Origin: Lytechinus variegatus
Taxonomy: Eukaryota > Echinodermata > Echinoidea > Temnopleuroida > Toxopneustidae
Direction: 5' to 3'
Length of the DNA stretch: 64,000 bases
Assembly (NCBI RefSeq): GCF_018143015.1
Contig: NC_054741.1
Coordinates: forward strand, 15,499,736-15,563,735
Shown: positions 1 through 13,005 of the stretch, piece by piece
Position numbering within the stretch: the stretch's first letter is position 1
Layout of the letters: each line of letters begins with the position of its first letter
Notes under the pieces: model-generated
Told to the model about the DNA's origin: nothing
Database searches by the model: none
The model's input: the letters and a program-made list of their open reading frames with translations, nothing else
Made by a program: the position numbers and the translations under genes

Positions 1-2340
1 TGGCCCCCTCACTTCCCACCTCCGAACTCCTTGCCAAGATGAAATATGACCTCTTGAAGAGGAAGGGTAATTTGTCACCAACTCTATTTTGTAGATCAAA
101 TCCTATTTTCAAATTACACACAGTCAATGGCAGGATGAAAATCACTCTCATTAGTTCTCACCTAGTATAGGCCTTCTCTATCGATTTCTCTCCCTCTCCC
201 ACTCTCCCTTTATCCTTTTTCTTTCATTTGCAGCTAGATCTCTAAACTGTTGTCCATCTCCCCCCCCTCATCTACCCCATTTATGTCTCCTGTCTCTCTT
301 TCTTTTCCCCTCTCATCAAAATACCTCGACCCAAAAGAGCAATGGATCACAGAGAAGGGGAAACTGAAGTTTCAGTCATATTTGGGGTTGTCAGTAGAGG
401 CAAATATGATTTACAATATTTTGACTGCATTTAAAAATTCATTGGTTTTTTTTTTGTTTATTTGATGTCTTTATACATAGAAAAGGGTCTCTCACCTAAA
501 TTACGAAGAGTTTGAATTTTCATTGTAAAAATCACATGGCATAGAGTCTGCAGACTATACTTGGCCAATATCAAGTGAGCATATTTATTATGATTACCTT
601 GTGTAAAAAGGGCTATGTCATTAGCATTTGTTCTGCAGTCTTTATAGAAATCTCAGCATAAGTATGACCAGGCCTACAGATTCACGCAAGAGTTTCTGCA
701 AAAGTTATTTCTAACCTGTCTCAAATTTATAAATATGCATTCCATGCATGGCCAATTTCGACATCAGATTAAAAAGAGATTTCACTGTTAATCATCCCAA
801 ATTTGAAATGAAATCATATTTGATCATGGTAAAAATCTCTCTGAAAACTAGTGTCCTTTTTATGGGAAACAGTGCACAATAGACTGTAATCTAAATTCCT
901 TAAATGCAATTACTGTATGAACACTTAATTATTACTGCAAAGTATATATAAATAGCTTTTTGCTTTGCAGGCAGGTTATTCAAATACTCATTAATTTTTC
1001 AAAAATATTTGCTTACTAAGAGGAGAGCGGAAAAAAATTAACAAAATTTTAATTAGCATCATGCAAATTTCCTAATTACACATTATCGGACTTATTATCA
1101 TTTATCCTGAAGGCATGTTCAGCCAGATAACACCCACGCCCCATTGATAAACGGGGTGATTATCAAATGCAACATGAATCAGAAAGATTGACTGCAAAGT
1201 TAAGATCTGACAGGCTAAAACAGCTGCAGAGCTTTTCCCCGTGTTCTCAACGCGAGCTCCTCGCAGCCACCGGGATTGGAGGAAAGTACGCATGGACCTC
1301 GGTGGAGTTTGCAACCGCTGCGGCAGGTTTGCATCTTAATTCCATCTTACGTGACACATGTGAGAATCATAGCGGCCTTCCCCTCGAGGGCTATTATTAA
1401 CTTCCCATGATCACTTCCCATTAAGGGTTACATCTCTTTTGCAGTCGATTGGTGCGCTGCAGTCTCGTGTTGCCGAATGCGCTCCCTGCACAACGGGAGT
1501 AGGAGGGTTAAGACCTCAAAGGGAAGCACTAACACTCCTACTCACAGTGAAAAACAAGATTTTGGCTTATCATCCTTCAGTTTGGATTTGAACATCACAA
1601 GGTGACAAACCCGCAGATCTCTGTCTCTCAAAGCAAGGTGCTCTGGGCTAGGTTCCAGAGGGACATTGGCAAGGGAAATACACCAATTCAAGAGTTTTGA
1701 TAAGAAGATAGAAATAAAAACTGCTAAATAATTGCTTCTGGTAAAATTTGGTTGAGTAGTCTTGGTTCGCAGTCATGGGCTCATGGAGTCGCACTAATCA
1801 ATGCTATACACTTGTTGTTTTCAATATCAAAGTAGGTGTTTAATAAATTATTGTACTTCTGATGATGAATCCTATGACAAACAACATCCAATTATCCATA
1901 ATTTTAATGTTCCAAAGCCATAATGATAATACTGTTAGAACTTCTGATCAAAGACAGTGTCTTCAGTCACAGAATGACTAATCTATTTTATACCTTCTAT
2001 CTGGAGCTATATAACTTTCTAAAGTGTAGACCTGTGACAAAGACTTGACTAGCATCTTGCAACTTACAGGTTGACTGCTCGTTTAATGAGTTTTTTATTC
2101 CAATAAATCTATCCTATTGTAATTTAGAATTTAAGATATTAGAATACTCCAAATTAAGGAAAATGAATTGATAATTAATATGAATTGAGCATGCAGTATT
2201 TAATTACCTTTTAACTTCAAACTGATTAAGGTTTATAGGGAAACTCCTTGTAAAGTCCAAATCAATGGCATAGGATAGGCTACATGTACTTGTGTACCTA
2301 GCCAACAATTGCACTCTTTCTATGCCATTAAAACAATTCC
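1..2340. other. non-coding, apparently single-copy DNA
   Basis: I see no convincing exon or known repeat. Short open frames around 1167-1400 on both strands lack splice or start context. A moderately GC-rich patch at about 1220-1330 follows a group of WGATAR motifs (four within 1090-1170), so it could be regulatory. The rest is ordinary AT-rich intergenic or intronic DNA. Confidence 0.5.
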
Positions 2341-2363
2341 ATTCTAATCAATAACAGTAACAA

Positions 2364-2465
2364 CAATCATCATTATCATTATCCTCCTCCTTCTCCTCCT
2401 CCTCCTCCTCCTCCTCATCATCATCACCACCACCACCACATCCACCACCAACATCACCACCACAA
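2364..2465. repeat. CTC/CAT/CAC trinucleotide microsatellite
   Basis: Runs of CAT, then CTC, then CAC triplets follow one another without interruption. This is a plain compound microsatellite. Confidence 0.85.
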
Positions 2466-3341
2466 CCACATTAGAATATGATGTTAACACAGTTGGTACG
2501 ATGGTAATAACCTTTTTGGCATTGATGTCATTCAGTATGGTGTCTTCAAATGCGTCTGTCTGGTAGGGTTATTTGATGACATGGTCATCTAAAGCAAAGA
2601 TGGTTACCACCACCACTATACAAAATATGTAGGCTTCTTGCAGTGTGAATTTATTACAAGTTTTGGATACCCGGTACTGTAGATAAAAATCTGCTGGTAA
2701 TTTTGCATTATCTTTGAAGACAAGATAGGCAGTTTTATCTTGTGACCTTTTAACAGATCTAACAGATCAAGTACAGTGTGTTTACAACTGGCCATCCTCG
2801 GTATCATTCAGTAATGATTAATATGAATCAATGATAGGCTGGACAAGTCTGGGGGAGGGGGAGGGAGAAAGGGGGAGGGGGTGGCACTCAAGGAAAGGAA
2901 CTCTACTGCACAGAGGCTTATAGGCCTATTGGTACAAACTGCCAAGCTTACAATATTTCCCCTGCCTTTTTTGCCATTTTATTTTGAGCATATTTTATCC
3001 TATCCCACAAATAAGTAAGTATGAGCAAGAGTTTTGCTTTGTGTAATCATGGACCTTCCAGGCTGATTTGAGAAGTACCTGTAATAATAACACAGTGGTT
3101 GTGGACAGAAGGATACAGTTCCAAGCCTATTTGCCTGCATCCTCCCGAATTCACCAAACTGAGCCTTGATCAGACTCCCTGTATAAATGTGAAGTTGGAG
3201 CTTAGAGCTGAAGATACCCACTCTTTTTCACAAGGCCCATAAACATCAACATCCAAGTAGAAATGATCTCTTGACAACATAGGCTAGTCCCATCTAATCA
3301 TTTTCTTCCTTCCCTTTGGGGTTTTCAAAGCTTTTTTTTCA

Positions 3342-3514
3342 TTATCACCCTGACACTTATCATCGACACTGTACTATAATCACACACCAAACGCATGATT
3401 CAACCAACTTATCTCGGCTTTTTATCTTTTTGACAGTCTTCATGCATCAAAGTTTTTTGCCCATTATCAGTTGAATAAAGAGACTTGTTCCTTCTTATCA
3501 GAGAAGTTCTATCT
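3342..3514. promoter_or_regulatory. candidate GATA-factor binding cluster 1
   Basis: Seven WGATAR matches, all in the reverse orientation (TTATCA, TTATCT or CTATCT), begin at 3342, 3357, 3409, 3422, 3464, 3495 and 3509. Random DNA of even composition would give about 0.35 in 173 bp. GATA factors bind this motif. The regulatory role is inferred from density only. Confidence 0.4.
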
Positions 3515-4452
3515 CAGCTTAAAGGGGTACCCATTTGATCTATTTTCAGAAAGAAAGAACATAACAACTCAATTCATGACATTTCAGACTAATAACAAAG
3601 TGTAGTGGTTGAACTCTACGTAACTTCAAATGACATAAAAGCCATCATGTAATCTGGCTGTCCTGGAAACATGCAGCTAAGGATTTAAGATAAACTAGTA
3701 GTTTCTTTTCAATTTCATTAAGAATGAATTATGAGTATTTTTCTGAAGATATATATGTTGACATTTTTTAAACCAAATAATGTCACTTTCAAAGAAAAAT
3801 CAATGCTGCACTACTGTATAATCATGGATGTATCTCCATGCAGCATGCTATGTGTAATTATGATTAATGAAATAATCATGATCATCATCATCATCAGAGA
3901 TGATGCAAATAATCAATAAGATCATAATGGATCATGGCTCTACAAGAAATTATTATTTGATACCCTTTATTGTGAATGTACTACCCACTTAGTAAACAAT
4001 ATCCCATTTCTAGAAACCATAACCGCACCAAGGTGATAACCAAAAAAGTTCTTTTTTGTCAGTTGAAAGCATGTACTTGTATGCTATCAAATAAGAGGAC
4101 AATACTGTTTTGTGAAGAGAAGCTCTATGAAGTTCAAGCCCTCTTCATCAAAAGGGACAAATCCCTTCAATAAGAGAGAAATAAAAATCAAATGTGTCAG
4201 TTTTAGAGGACTGTTCAACACCCCCAAAGAAAGGATTGGAGCTTTGAATCATTTACGAGACACCAATCAAGTTTATCTATCCATCTGATCAGAATATTTT
4301 CAAGGTTAGTCTGAAAAGGCACCAACACTCCAAAGACCAGCAATTTTCGCACAAAAGCCTGTCATCCGATTATTCTTTTCTATTCATTCTATCCCAATTC
4401 CATGGAAGAGCACGTACAAAAAACCCTTTAAAGCAGGATGCATCAGAGACAG

Positions 4453-4570
4453 TGATAAAGCTTGATGATAAAGGAAGGAGCACCCCCCTCCTTTTTATCT
4501 TCTTGAAGTTATCTGATAAGGGTTATGGCAAACACAACCTAGCAATTCTTTTTGGGGTGTACAATGATAA
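4453..4570. promoter_or_regulatory. candidate GATA-factor binding cluster 2
   Basis: Six WGATAR matches lie at 4453, 4466, 4495, 4509, 4514 and 4565, in both orientations, within 118 bp. The sites at 4509 and 4514 overlap as an inverted pair (TTATCTGATAA), a composite site that GATA factors with two zinc fingers can bind. Confidence 0.4.
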
Positions 4571-5424
4571 GGATAGCCTTAGAACATGGTGATTTTGTTT
4601 GTACGTCTTCTTGGATATTGGAACATCTTTCCTGCAACTTCATTCTCATCATGAACATTGAAAATGGAATTGTTCCTCTTCTTGTCTTTGAATTTTATCA
4701 TTTACAGCTGGTATTAAACCAATTTTTCACCCGACACAAACATCTTTAAAAACAATCATAGAGGCTAAACAAAGTCTCAGAGGAAGCACAAATAAGAAAG
4801 CCTTGTTTAATCACATTGCTTCAGACAGTGTAGACGATGGAGAAGGTGTACTAAATTTCATGCGAATGCATTCATGTAGGTATTCAGCATTGAATTATGC
4901 CTAATTCTCGTCGAGGGATAACAAAAATCCTTGAAGTCAGAAACAATAAAAATGTTAGTTCCTTTGATGAATGACCTTCGTTTTCAGTTTTCACAAGTTA
5001 TTATCAGCTACTACTTCATGCTCAATGATATTCTGTTAACACAAGCAAGGTTTTCAATATTAGACAGAACCCAACATTAAAAGGAAATCAAGATCAGTGA
5101 TTCACATGAATGACTTTCATCATAATGACATAATGACTGCTTTCATGAAGCTTTTCAATGTGAGTGATGGTGGTTAGATCTTTAGATACAGACATTAATT
5201 TAGATCGTTGCCATCATTTCCTGATCAATCAACTTGACAATGTGAACCAACAACCCCCAACACTTTTCAAAAGTCTGCTGCAAGTATTGTGGGGACACGA
5301 CACAAAAGTGATAAAGATGGACATTATAAGTCAAGAAATTGCCCAAACTTCCAAGAAACTGGGAGGGAGACTAGAGGAGAGAGGGCGAAGAGCTGAAGAG
5401 CCCATTAGAGCAATAACCAAGTTG

Positions 5425-5580
5425 TTATCACCTCGGCACATCAGTGCCTGTTCGCTGATAAGATGCCATTCATATCACGCTTATCTTTCGCTCCCATCTG
5501 TAGCCAGAGCTATGTGGCTGATAAGCAATCTTGCCAGCGCTGTGCAAAGTCCCTTACTTAGCTGATAGGCGAAAGATAAG
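5425..5580. promoter_or_regulatory. candidate GATA-factor binding cluster 3
   Basis: Six WGATAR matches lie at 5425, 5457, 5480, 5520, 5564 and 5575 in 156 bp, four of them the high-affinity GATAAG form. The block is more GC-rich than its surroundings, as expected of a compact cis-regulatory module. It overlaps a 133-codon open frame at 5164-5565 that I do not consider a gene. Confidence 0.42.
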
Positions 5581-8500
5581 GAAGCCTGTCTCTTTATTCC
5601 TCTCCAAAATGCCTTACTTTGTAATCTCCCATATCTTGATTCCCCTTTAGAAATTTATTGCTTTATGGTTGCCTGTGTGTAGTTTCTCAAATATCTTTTC
5701 CCCATTCTCTGTCTTTTTCTTGTATTTTTTTTCTTTTCTTGGCGGTTTTTCCATGGAACCTCCTTGGTGTATCTCACCCAAGTTTGCAGTTGTCCAATAG
5801 TTGAAACGTGAATTGTTCAATGAAGATCATACATGTATGGAAGAGAAAAATCTTTGAAAACTTTGAAAAAAGTGGGGCTTGTATTCGAAGTGGAAGTTCA
5901 TGGAACACACTTAAAACTTACAATTAAATTGATCAGACATTGACAATATACACCACAAATATTTGTTTCTAGTCCAAAGCTAACTCTAGAAATTCAATGT
6001 TGGTGTTCTTGTTGCTCTTCTTTCTCCTCACAAACATTGCTGGTGCTATATCATTTTAATGAAACAAAACAAACATATTTTAGAAGCGATATTTTGCTTA
6101 TATTAGTCTAAAAACATACACAGGGAAACCACTTTTGCAAGTATGCCTACTACTCTGTGAGACCAAGGAGATATCTACTTGGTTAGACTGTGACATCATT
6201 TGTGTATATAGTATGCTCGGGGGAAGAAATGTCAGAGATATTGGGAAAAAATGGGGAAAACACTTACATGTATGCCCCCCCCCCCCACATTGACTGATCA
6301 TTGGGGATTAAACTTTGAAGTTCACATAGTAAACAGCTTATAAAATATAGGCTCACATTATGACTACAGTATACAGGACTGCACATTATTTAAGCCCTTT
6401 TTTGTTAATGAAAGAAATTAGCTTGCAGACAAATAACATTTATATGTCCTTAAAAATCAAAAGATTATACTAAAGTGAAACAGGGCTTTGCCCATGAAAA
6501 AAAAATAAAAAAAGACATCTATATACACTTCAGACTCAGAATGCCATTGATCTGGATGGAACATTATAAAGCAACGGAATATAAGTCTACATTAACAACA
6601 AGAAATATCCTGTGTTCAATCTTATTTGTGTGATTGATCAAAGTCAAACTCAAATTTATATAATTTGATAATGACCTAAAGTTCTCAACTATCAAAAGAT
6701 AGATAGGAGTAAGATCCATTAGACAATACTAAACAAGGTCTAGATATTCATCAAACAATTATTTTCCCCCTTTCTGTCATCAAACTCTCTCTCTCTCTCT
6801 AATTACACAATAATGATCACAATCTTTTGCTTGTTTTTTTTTTACTTTTCTCTAGAACAAATCATCAAGTCTGAGAATCTTTTTGATGTTGATAATACCC
6901 AGTTCTCCAGATATTACATTATCCTAAAATTGATTGACCTATGATAAACAAGTTGTATCGATGTTGAAATCTGCATACTATGTAGACTGTCTCAAACCAA
7001 GGAGCCAATTTTCCCTGCTCAAACCAAACTGATGTTAGTGTGTAATAATTCATTCTCATTGAAGAAATCATAATGGTATCATTTACAGCAAAATAGAAGA
7101 AACCAAAAAAATTAATGTTCAAGCAATTAAAAAACTAACAACTTCATGGACACATTTTTTTTTTACTGATTCTCCTTTTATCTCTGTTATCTTCCATACA
7201 TTCCTCAGTTTCACCATTCTGGTGTCCCATTCTTATTTACTCATATTGCTTGGAGGAAATATATTGCATTCTTTAGAATTTTTCCCCTAACCTCATGCCT
7301 ATTTCTATTCCAATTTAACATTTTTTGCTGTATATATATATATGCATTCTTGTCTATTTAACTTTGTGAACAACTCTCTTAAAACTGGTGTGATTTTTTT
7401 TAAGTAAGCTTCTTTTTATTCCATGATGTAACCATATTTGATTATATATGCCTGTAGTGTTGTAATTTATCTTCAAAATGCTGATCAATCTCAATTTATA
7501 CTATGTCTATTATAGTTGTTCAAAACACTTTGGACACTATTAAAGTGGGAAACACGCAAGAGTCATGAAAAATACATCCAAATAAAGAAAAAAACAAGAC
7601 TTCCCATATTTACAATTCCTACTTCTATTCACAGTTCATCACCTTACTTAGTGCTTTGACACAAATACAAAGTTGAGTCAGTCCCATAAAAAATAAATAA
7701 TCTTATTGATCAGATGTTTCAGGGCTAATCATCATGGGCTCTTCAGTTCATTTTCATCTCCTAGTTTTAAGAAGATATTTTTGTCAACAAAGTGATATTA
7801 AAGGAGAGCTACAAGGTGACATGCTCTGATGATGTTGCTGATAATATAAATCATAACAGTTAAGTGGAACTAGAAAAGGGGTAAAATATGTTTAGATACC
7901 AGAGACCTGATTTCATGTGGTTGCCAAGATATTTGTTATCATCAAAATTAGCAAGGCCAAACAGGACTACAGGTGTGTGAAAATTCAGCAAAATCAAATT
8001 GCCTTTTTTTTCAGATCCCACTATAATTTATTTTCAGTTAATATCGGATGGCATGTTTTCTCATGATACAAGCGGCGGGGTAGGTAGGAGGAGATAAGGG
8101 CAAAAGCAACTCATATCTGATCACTGGATACGATAAGAAACGCGGTGTACGTATCCGGCGATAATGAAAACTACGGATGAAAGATCGCCTGGCGTAGGCA
8201 AGGCGTATGTAGTATAATACACGCCCCGTGTATTATATTGGAAATGCTACAGCCAATCTGCTCTGGAAAAAATCGTTCTTGTCGAAAAGCGGTTTAATTG
8301 TGGTCATAGCACGAAGCCACAAAGTAAAAAAATGCATCAGAGTAAATTCGCATTAATTAATCAATATGCGGTATGTTACCTATGATCTAAATTATCAACA
8401 ATAACAAAATTCATGTCGTCATCAGAATCGCCACACCACACCGCTACCAACAAAGACGGCTTCACCGGAGCGGGCCGTCGGCGGGGAGCCTCTCCGTGGC

Positions 8501-8599
8501 CGTGCTGAACTGGACAACTACATCACATCGAGTTCATCATATTCCGGGTAATAATTTTAAAACTAAGTTTTCTTTTGAAGAAAACGAAATACAACTTAC

Positions 8600-8791
8600 A
8601 TTTAAGTGGTTTAGGATTACTCTGCTTTCTTCGGGACATTGTGATCGGCATTCTTTGGAAGACAAGGTCAAATCAAGATCCAAATTCACAGATTCCTCGC
8701 AATCAATGTCGTCTGCAACTGCACGATCTTTCCGCTCCAGCCATATAGCACGCTGAGAAATGGGAAGAAAACCGTACGCACACACGTACAT
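8600..8791 (-). CDS. candidate 5' coding exon of an unrecognised gene
   Basis: On the minus strand an ATG at 8791, the first after an in-frame stop, opens 64 codons ending in AAT followed by a consensus donor GTAAGT (8599-8594). The peptide begins MYVCAYGFLPISQR and has an acidic middle (DDIDCEESVNLDLDL); I recognise no domain. The surroundings (8.0-8.9 kb) are richer in CpG than neighbouring DNA, as at a promoter. If real, later exons would lie at lower coordinates, but I could not find them. A competing plus-strand frame ends at GGGTAATA near 8548, so even the strand is uncertain. The function is unknown. Confidence 0.25.
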
Positions 8792-8944
8792 GTGTGCGTT
8801 GGTACTCTCATCAAGGAGCGAATACTCGTACTTCGGAAAGATCTGATCAACCAGGGACGAGATCGCGGGTCTGATGTTGTTTTGGGGGTTTCTTTCTCAC
8901 AACTATGCATCATGCACACCCTTTCGTTCCCAGCTGATCAGAGG

Positions 8945-9370
8945 GCCGATTCACCCCCCCCCCCAAAAAAAAAAAAAAAAAATTGTCACGACAACAGAAA
9001 ATAGATTAAAAAAAAGAAAAGGAAAGGGATTGCTCGCTAGCGGCATCTTATTAATTTCACGCAATTCGCCTTCTCGAACCCCCTCAAATTTGTTGGCTCA
9101 TTACCACTGCCCCCCCCCCCTTATTGGTGTTGCAAAAATGAAAAAAAGAGAAAAAACAAAAAAATAAGGAGAAGATAGATGGAGAGAAAGGGGATTTGAA
9201 GAAATCAAAGAAAGAAAAGCAGAGAGGAAGAAGAGAACAAGGGAAAGGGGGAGAAGGAGTGTTCAAGTCACCATTTAAGAATAACTTTTCGGCTAGCGCT
9301 TCGCGCCCACATCATTTGAATAGTTCTATTCAAATACTATCAACCATCCATAACTTACCACCTCCCCATC
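8945..9370. repeat. homopolymer and purine-rich low-complexity DNA
   Basis: Poly-C and poly-A runs at 8953-8982, a poly-C run at 9111-9120 and a long A/G-rich tract at 9135-9260. A piece resembling the CGC-rich repeat core (GCTAGCGCTTCGCGC) lies at 9294-9308. Open frames here reflect base composition. Confidence 0.6.
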
Positions 9371-9935
9371 ATTGTTCTCATGATTAATCACCATCTTTAT
9401 CATCTCGCCAACATCAGTTTCGTCATCAGGACTGGTCGTCATCAATTCAGAATGATCATCATCGCCATCTTCATCATCATCGTCGTCGTCGTATTCATCG
9501 CCACACTCTTTTTTCTCATCACCTTCGCGCTCGTGCTTGTGTTCCTTCTTCTCCTCTCATCACATGCTCTATACTTGCCATAAATTCATTGTCAGCAACA
9601 CCGCCCCACATGCACCACCAATGACATCACCATTACCATGCATGCACCATCATCGCTATCATCATCAAAAACATCAATAACATATTATATTATGCAGGGC
9701 CCGCTGGAAGTATAGCTTACAGCTGAAGTGGCTACTATCCTGGGTAAATAAGAGTTATTATCATTTTATTATTATTAACATTATTATTATTCCTCTAAAC
9801 AGGATCATTATTATTATTATTATTATTATTGTCGTTATCATTATCATTATTATCATCATTCTAATATTATTATTATTATTAGTAGTAGTAGTAGTAGTAT
9901 TTATTATTATCATAATCATCATCATCATTAATTAT
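9371..9935. repeat. CAT/CGT/ATT trinucleotide microsatellite region
   Basis: Long CATCAT, CGTCGT, ATTATT and TAGTAG runs occur, with CAC-rich patches between. Hydrophobic peptides in this stretch are translations of microsatellite. Confidence 0.8.
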
Positions 9936-9939
9936 TCCT

Positions 9940-11371
9940 AGGGGGCAGGAGTCCGCCCCCCCCCCCCCATTATCGGAGCAAAAAAACGAAAAGGGAAAGA
10001 AAAAAATAACAAAAGTAAAAGAGAGGAGAAAAAGAAGAGGAAAATAAGAGGAGCAAATAAAACAAGATGATGGGAAGACTTGCAAAATAAAAAAATAATC
10101 TTTCATTTTACTGTATAAGATTTTCGCTCGCGCTTCGAGCTCGCATTGCCTGATAATTAATATATATTTTATTTAATATATAAGCTGATATATATAGCTT
10201 ATAATATCACTTTTGAAGTCAATATGCAAAAAAATATTTCAACAAATAGACATCGTGTGTTCATTATTTTGTTTGATTTACAAACTAATTTGAAAAAAAG
10301 TCCTTTGTAAAACTTTGTTTCATGTTTCATTAGGCCTGTTACTAGATTAATAAATAAGATAATAACATCGTTATGAATTACTATAAAGTGTCCCTTTATT
10401 CAGAATGGAATATCGGCAAGTTTAATCTCGCGCTTAGAAAGATGAACAGGAGGATATTCATCATTTTCATATGATGACGAATGTTATTAGAATGTCCCGG
10501 TCGTAGGTCAAAATAATAATTTAAAAAACATCAGCTCGCGCTTCGCGCTAGCATCATTTATTAAGTGCAATCCATATCCACTTCACAATTTTCCTACACA
10601 GTGCTTTAAATAGTGCCTAGATTGACCCTTTTCAGATCGGACTATCAAATACTTTCGACTCGTGCTTCGTGATCGCATTATTGATTTTCATGATAAATAA
10701 TGTATTAAGAATTCCCAGATTCTAGGTCTAAATCTAGAACGCGCTCACGCATGTTTATTGAGATACGCAGCTTGTTCTTTATCTAAAACGTGCGTAAAAT
10801 ATCCAGTTTCAGATCAGAATATCAAAAAATTTCTGCTCGCACTTCACGCTCTCATTATGTACAAGAAGAAACCAAATTGCCCAGTTTTCATGATTTGCAA
10901 AGCACGAATAAGAGTGTCCCCTTTTTGGTCTAAATCTCAATTGTTTTCCGCTCTTGCTTCGCGCTCGCATCAATAGTTTAGTTATTCACCTATCCTGTTC
11001 ATGAATACAAAAAAGTGCTTAGAATTCCATACTTTGGGTCAGAACGTCAAATATAATTCAGCTCGCGCTTCGCGCTCGCATTAATCGATTGTTGAAATAT
11101 GTACTGGCTTCAAGGCTAACTATAAACAGCCCTTAACAGATCCCTTTTCGATCAGGTTAGAATGTATATCAAATTTTAATTCCGCACTATTTACATAGGG
11201 CTTATGAGATTATTATATATTTATGTTATTTTAAAATAATGAAGCTGTAGTCACTGTTAGGACTACCCCTTCATAGAAACAAACAAAACTCAATTTTGAG
11301 CGGCTGATCGGGGAAATATGGGTAAAAATTTTCACCCTCCCCACCATTGACGGAAGATGGATCCGCCCCTG
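9940..11371. mobile_element. CGC-rich non-autonomous repeat element with internal tandem units
   Basis: This is a repeat of about 1.4 kb. Its right end runs from GGCTGATCGGGGAAA to GATGGATCCGCCCCTG, which recurs at about 37.37 and 61.92 kb, and its left end is near GGGGCAGGAGTCCGCCCC. Inside, the core CTCGCGCTTCGCGCTCGCAT recurs, variably decayed, near 10125, 10532, 10652, 10837, 10950 and 11062. Spacing is mostly 112-120 bp, with AGTGCTTAGAAT and GGTCAGAATGTCAAA-like motifs between. There is no coding capacity. Both flanks carry CATCATCATTAAT-like sequence, which could be a target duplication or just microsatellite. Confidence 0.6.
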
Positions 11372-11502
11372 TAACCATCATCATTAATCATTCCCCCACT
11401 CTTCCTCCCCCCCCCCTTCTCCTCCTCTTCCTCACATCCCCCTTCCTCATTATGCTTTCCGATCTCTTCTTCTTCTGTGCTTCACAATATACATGTACAC
11501 AG

Positions 11503-11695
11503 AGGCGGATCCAGGATTTTTCTAAGGGGGGCACATTTTCCCGAGGGAAAAAAAATGACAAGCAAAAAAGGGTCTTCACTTTCAAAGGGGGGGGGGACAC
11601 TTCTGTTTTAACTACATTTTTACATTAGAAATTCTAATTATGCCTCTCAGAGGGGGGATGGGCTGGCTTTGCCCCCCCCCCCTGGATCCACCAGT
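11503..11695. mobile_element. short repeat with GGATCCAGG termini
   Basis: It begins AGGCGGATCCAGGATTTTT and ends CCCCTGGATCCACC, an imperfect inverted repeat with G-runs inside one end and C-runs inside the other. The motif GACAAGCAAAAAAGGGTCTTC is shared with the repeat at 23.5 kb, so the two belong to one family. Confidence 0.55.
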
Positions 11696-12414
11696 GGGTG
11701 CATGTACTTCATCTTTCTTTACAAGATAAGGCTTCGTCCTCCACCGTCAACAGACAACTGAACTACGACTCTTCCACCTACTACGACTATATAACCCAAA
11801 CTGTGTGATGGCGTACTCCTAAAAACAACTTTCGGTCACATCTAACATCCACCCATATATCTATCTACCTCTGAAGCATTTTATTACTTGAATATGTTGA
11901 AAGTAGTATGTCAAACAGAGTTGATTGGTGATCTATATCGTGATAAAGAATGTTTGAATATGATTTATTCGGATTTCTGAACTGAGTTCCAACGAACTAT
12001 GAAATTTCTCAGTCATCATGTAGATCATAATGAAATTGATATGATCTAATCCAAAACTGTATGATAAAAGCTTGTTATGAAATGAGCGAACTCCATCTGT
12101 AAATATGCATTGAATTAAATCTTAATCATAAATTGAATTAAATTATTAATTGAATTTCATCTCATTTCTCACTATAAATTGAATCTAAATCGACTCTTCA
12201 GAAGAAACGATCTTGATATTAAACATTGATTTGATTTTACCCGAGTTATTTATCTAATATGGATAACTAAATAAAGTTTGAACCTCATCTGAATCAACAA
12301 GAACTAATTTTAATTGTGTTTTTTTTTACAAACACCAGATTGTAGAATCCCCTTTCATATCACTAATGCTTTTATATTTCTGTATGTAATTTCTATCAAT
12401 TCGGGTTTATTTTC
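11696..12414. other. AT-rich intergenic DNA
   Basis: I see no gene and no recognisable repeat here. There is some loose repetition of AATTGAATT-like words around 12110-12190. Confidence 0.5.
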
Positions 12415-12815
12415 AATTCGTCTAACGCCAATTTGTCCAACTGCCAACTCGTCTACTACCATTTGGTCTATCATAATTTTGTAAACTCACCACATGGTCT
12501 ACTTTCATTTAGTCTAATGCCATTCCGTCTAAAAACCAGTTGTTCCAATAGCCATTTAGTCCATATACCATTTGGTCTAATTAAACTAAGATTGTGCAAG
12601 ATGAATGAAAAGAAAATGGGTATTAGACCAACTTAGACGAAGTGGTAATAGACGAAATGATGATTAGACGAAGAGATTATCGGACCAAATGATTATTTGA
12701 CCGGACGGTTGTTAGACAAAATGTAGATGGACGGAATGGCATTAGACTAAATAAAAGTAGACCATGTGGTGAGTGGATGAGTTGGCAGTGGACGAATAGG
12801 CAATTTACCGATCAG
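12415..12815. repeat. palindromic GTCTA/TAGAC minisatellite
   Basis: The left half (12415-12620) repeats a theme of CGTCTAATGCCATTTGGTC every 20-30 bp. The right half (12625-12810) carries the reverse complement theme (TAGACGAAATGG). The whole is an imperfect palindrome of about 400 bp with many short cores at variable spacing. Short open frames inside it are not genes. Confidence 0.75.
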
Positions 12816-12892
12816 AGTAGCCGTGCTAAGCCCGAGGGAATAAAATGCAGTGCTTTGAAACATTATGAAGCGTTATGTAAATGCCGCTTGAA

Positions 12893-13005
12893 TTCATTAT
12901 TATTATCTTTATCATTATTATTATTACCATTTTTTTTTTTACTATTATCATTGTTGTTATTATTATTATCATCATCATTATAAGCATTACTATTACTAAG
13001 TTCAT
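12893..13005. repeat. ATT/ATC microsatellite
   Basis: TTATTATTATC-type triplet runs with a poly-T interruption. Confidence 0.8.

Larger units (their letters stand above)
2471..8400. other. non-coding, low-repeat stretch with GATA motif clusters
   Basis: No exon with convincing coding character is visible and no transposon ends are recognisable, unlike the repeat-dense DNA after 9 kb. It contains poly-C and poly-T runs and three dense WGATAR clusters annotated separately. If the minus-strand exon at 8600-8791 is real, this stretch would be its first intron. Confidence 0.45.

Noticed and set aside
5164-5565. 133-codon open frame on the plus strand
   Set aside because: No recognisable domain, and no splice sites or poly(A) signal suggesting a gene. 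The second half coincides with the GATA motif cluster.
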